43,267 nt of DNA, taken from assembly GCA_050247075.1 (NCBI GenBank), contig JBFWUW010000062.1, forward strand, positions 1-43,267, given 5' to 3'. Below the pieces are notes generated by a model. That model did no database searches and was not told the DNA's origin. It was given only the letters and a program-made list of their open reading frames with translations. Of this stretch, positions 41,440-43,267 are shown in pieces. Numbering within the stretch: position 1 is the first letter of the stretch; every line of letters starts with the position of its first letter. Origin of the DNA: JBFWUW01 sp050247075. GTDB lineage: Bacteria; Planctomycetota; Planctomycetia; Pirellulales; JBFWUW01. Made by a program: the position numbers and the translations under genes.

Positions 41440-43230
41440 ATGGTTATTGAGAATCCTATTCCGCCGTTCTTGGAATGGCTGCTGCCCGCGCTGGCTACCT
41501 GGGGAATTGTGGTGGGGGCGTTGGCAACAGTGGTTGCCTTGGCGGCCTTCGTTATTATTACCGTGGGGCATGGTCCCGGTGTCGCCGTTCGTCGAATTTT
41601 GGGGGCCGTGGGCGAAGGCCTGGAAGACCTCGTGCGGATTTCACCTCGCCGCGTCTATGCCCTGGCCTGGCTTAGTTTTGCCGAGACGATGCGCCGCCGC
41701 GTGTGGGTGGCCGTGGTGGTGTATCTGGTTATCCTGGGCTTCGCGGCCTGGTTTTTGAAGCCGGGCAATAAGCTTGAACCATCGCACGTCTATCTCGATT
41801 TCTTGCTGACCGCCACCACCTACCTGGTGTTGTGGATGTCGCTGTTTATCAGTGTGTTCAGCCTGCCCAACGATATCACCAAGAAGACCATCTTCACCCT
41901 GGCCACCAAGCCGGTGCGGACCAGTGAAATCATCCTGGGGCGGATCTTGGGTTTCACCGCGATTGGGACCTGCCTGTTGGCCGTGATGGGGCTGATGAGT
42001 TACGTGTTTGTGGTGCGGCAGTTGTACCATACGCATGAGATCACGGCGGCCGATGTCGTTTCACGGGGGACTGGCCAGGCGGCACAGGGCGAAACATCGC
42101 TGGAGATGGGCCACCGCCACACCTTTGCCGTGGATGAAGAGGGAGTCGGCTTTACGGACCCGGTCAATGGCCACTCGCATGAGATCACGACCGAAGTTCG
42201 CGATGGCAAGACCGAGTACACCGTGCTCGGCCCAGGTGCCCTGAATGCCAAGGTGCCGATCTACGGCGCATTGCGTTTCCGCGACCAGGCCGGCGGCGCG
42301 GCCGCGCACGCTGATAATGTGGGTGACGAGTGGTCGTATCGTGAGTTTATCGAGGGAGGAACCCAAGCCGCCGCGATTTGGCTGTTTACCGGCCTGACGG
42401 AAGACCGCTTTCCCGACGGCCTGACGTTCAACATGACGTTGGAAATCTTCCGCACGTACAAAGGGGACGTGACAAAACGCATCCCCGGCGAATTGGTGCT
42501 GCGCAATCCCAAGACCGGTTACGAATTGGTTGCGGCGGTCTTTACCCCGGTGGAAGCGCCCCGCACGCATTCCGAGACGGTCCCCAGAATTTTGACGGAA
42601 CAAGGCTCGGTCACGCGGTCGGTCGATCTGTTCAAGGAGCTGGTCGATGAAGGCAATCTGGAAGTCCATATCCGCTGCATTCCACGGCAGCAGTATTACG
42701 GCGTGGGACAGGCCGACTTGTACATCGTGGACCAGCCCAATACCTTCGAGTTTAACCTGGTCAAGGGGCATCTGGGCATTTGGATGCAGATGATGCTGGT
42801 CTGCACGATCGGCGTGATGTTCAGCACCTTTCTGAATGGTCCCGTCTCGATGCTGGCCGCCGCGGCCATGCTGGTGGGCGGGTATGCCATTCCCTTCATG
42901 CGCGATCTGCTGACGGGCGAACAAATCGGCGGCGGACCGGCCGAGTCGATTGTCCGCATTATCCAGCATAAAGACATGATGACTGAACTAGAACCTGGGC
43001 TGTACCGTAGCGTAATCCAGGCCTTTGATGCTATTTTTCAGGGCGTACTGTTCGTGGTTTCCAACATCATGATCAATCTGCCCGCCCTTAGCGATGTCTC
43101 TTGGGTATCCAGCGGGTTCGACATTCCGATCAACAATCTGTTGGTTCACATGTTCACGGCGGCGGGCTATTTCGTCCCATTGTATTTGATCGGGCACTTC
43201 ATTCTTCGCAAGCGGGAGCTGGCCAAATGA
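41440..43230 (+). CDS. ABC-2 type permease with large HxH-containing insertion
   Basis: This 596-residue membrane protein has helices near residues 15-43, 88-105, 122-140 and 165-192, then a ~260-residue soluble insertion, then helices near 445-480 and 520-585. The cytoplasmic segment SLPNDITKKTIFTLATKPVR is typical of ABC-2 permeases. The insertion starts with HTHE (197-200), GHRH (224-227) and GHSHE (244-248) around an acidic-glycine loop. It should form the channel for the upstream ATPase; the cargo is unknown. The ATG at 41440 lacks a clear ribosome-binding site. Its TGA overlaps the next ATG. Confidence 0.82.
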   Translation: MVIENPIPPFLEWLLPALATWGIVVGALATVVALAAFVIITVGHGPGVAVRRILGAVGEGLEDLVRISPRRVYALAWLSFAETMRRRVWVAVVVYLVILGFAAWFLKPGNKLEPSHVYLDFLLTATTYLVLWMSLFISVFSLPNDITKKTIFTLATKPVRTSEIILGRILGFTAIGTCLLAVMGLMSYVFVVRQLYHTHEITAADVVSRGTGQAAQGETSLEMGHRHTFAVDEEGVGFTDPVNGHSHEITTEVRDGKTEYTVLGPGALNAKVPIYGALRFRDQAGGAAAHADNVGDEWSYREFIEGGTQAAAIWLFTGLTEDRFPDGLTFNMTLEIFRTYKGDVTKRIPGELVLRNPKTGYELVAAVFTPVEAPRTHSETVPRILTEQGSVTRSVDLFKELVDEGNLEVHIRCIPRQQYYGVGQADLYIVDQPNTFEFNLVKGHLGIWMQMMLVCTIGVMFSTFLNGPVSMLAAAAMLVGGYAIPFMRDLLTGEQIGGGPAESIVRIIQHKDMMTELEPGLYRSVIQAFDAIFQGVLFVVSNIMINLPALSDVSWVSSGFDIPINNLLVHMFTAAGYFVPLYLIGHFILRKRELAK

Positions 43231-43267
43231 ACGAACGCCGTTCCTATGTCCGCAAGATCGTCTATCT
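43227..43267 (+). CDS. Start of a further gene in the ABC operon, cut by window edge
   Basis: ATG at 43227 overlaps the permease stop codon (ATGA) and opens MNERRSYVRKIVYL before the window ends. The coupling and basic N-terminus suggest another membrane component of the same transporter, but 14 residues do not allow identification. Confidence 0.65.
   Translation, partial: MNERRSYVRKIVY

Overview
The window looks like a chromosomal segment of a GC-rich planctomycete, most likely in or near the Pirellulales. This is inference from content: two coiled-coil OprP/OprO-like porins, a Cys-rich exported protein of a type I associate with planctomycetes, a membrane-anchored prenyltransferase-repeat protein, a Ser/Thr kinase fusion, and intergenic spaces full of short palindromic repeats. 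No rRNA, tRNA, CRISPR array, prophage or intact insertion sequence was recognised. Coding and repeat-rich intergenic DNA alternate throughout.

Layout. 1-5037: start of der, then mtnA, then the housekeeping cluster ffh-rpsP-trmD-rplS-yraN on the minus strand; rimM, often found between rpsP and trmD, is absent. 5240-12761: a CocE-type hydrolase, the dTDP-sugar genes rfbB-rfbC, a zinc-type dehydrogenase, a Vgb-like beta-propeller protein, an HdeD-family membrane protein and an isochorismatase-type hydrolase. 13006-17118: a plus-strand protein-quality and redox block, hslV-hslU-msrA followed by a 2-Cys peroxiredoxin fused in frame to a Ser/Thr kinase. 17226-19812: a prenyltransferase-repeat protein and a small M50-like membrane peptidase. 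20009-24473: a tightly coupled four-gene B12 operon with acyl-CoA mutase large subunit, B12-binding subunit, MeaB-type G-protein and medium-chain-type acyl-CoA synthetase. The mutase carries isobutyryl-CoA mutase type residues, so the operon probably activates a short-chain acid and rearranges its carbon skeleton. 24569-30636: an exported hypothetical protein, a 1.5 kb repeat-filled gap, pyrF, a methyltransferase, a small membrane protein and an OmpH/Skp-like lipoprotein. 30818-36741: a WbaP/CpsE-type sugar-phosphate transferase, the Cys-rich protein and two porins, the second interrupted by an in-frame amber codon. 36974-43267: a Gfo/Idh/MocA oxidoreductase, an esterase and the start of an ABC-2 export operon.

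Most notable signals: (1) the peroxiredoxin-kinase fusion beside msrA; (2) the complete split isobutyryl-CoA-mutase-like operon, whose G-protein has a changed G4 motif and no C-terminal arm; (3) a family of short repeats whose TAG/TAA-bearing ends coincide with, or directly abut, the stop codons of several unrelated genes; (4) the amber-interrupted porin; (5) an HxH-rich insertion in the ABC permease. All function calls rest on reading motifs by eye; no database search was run.
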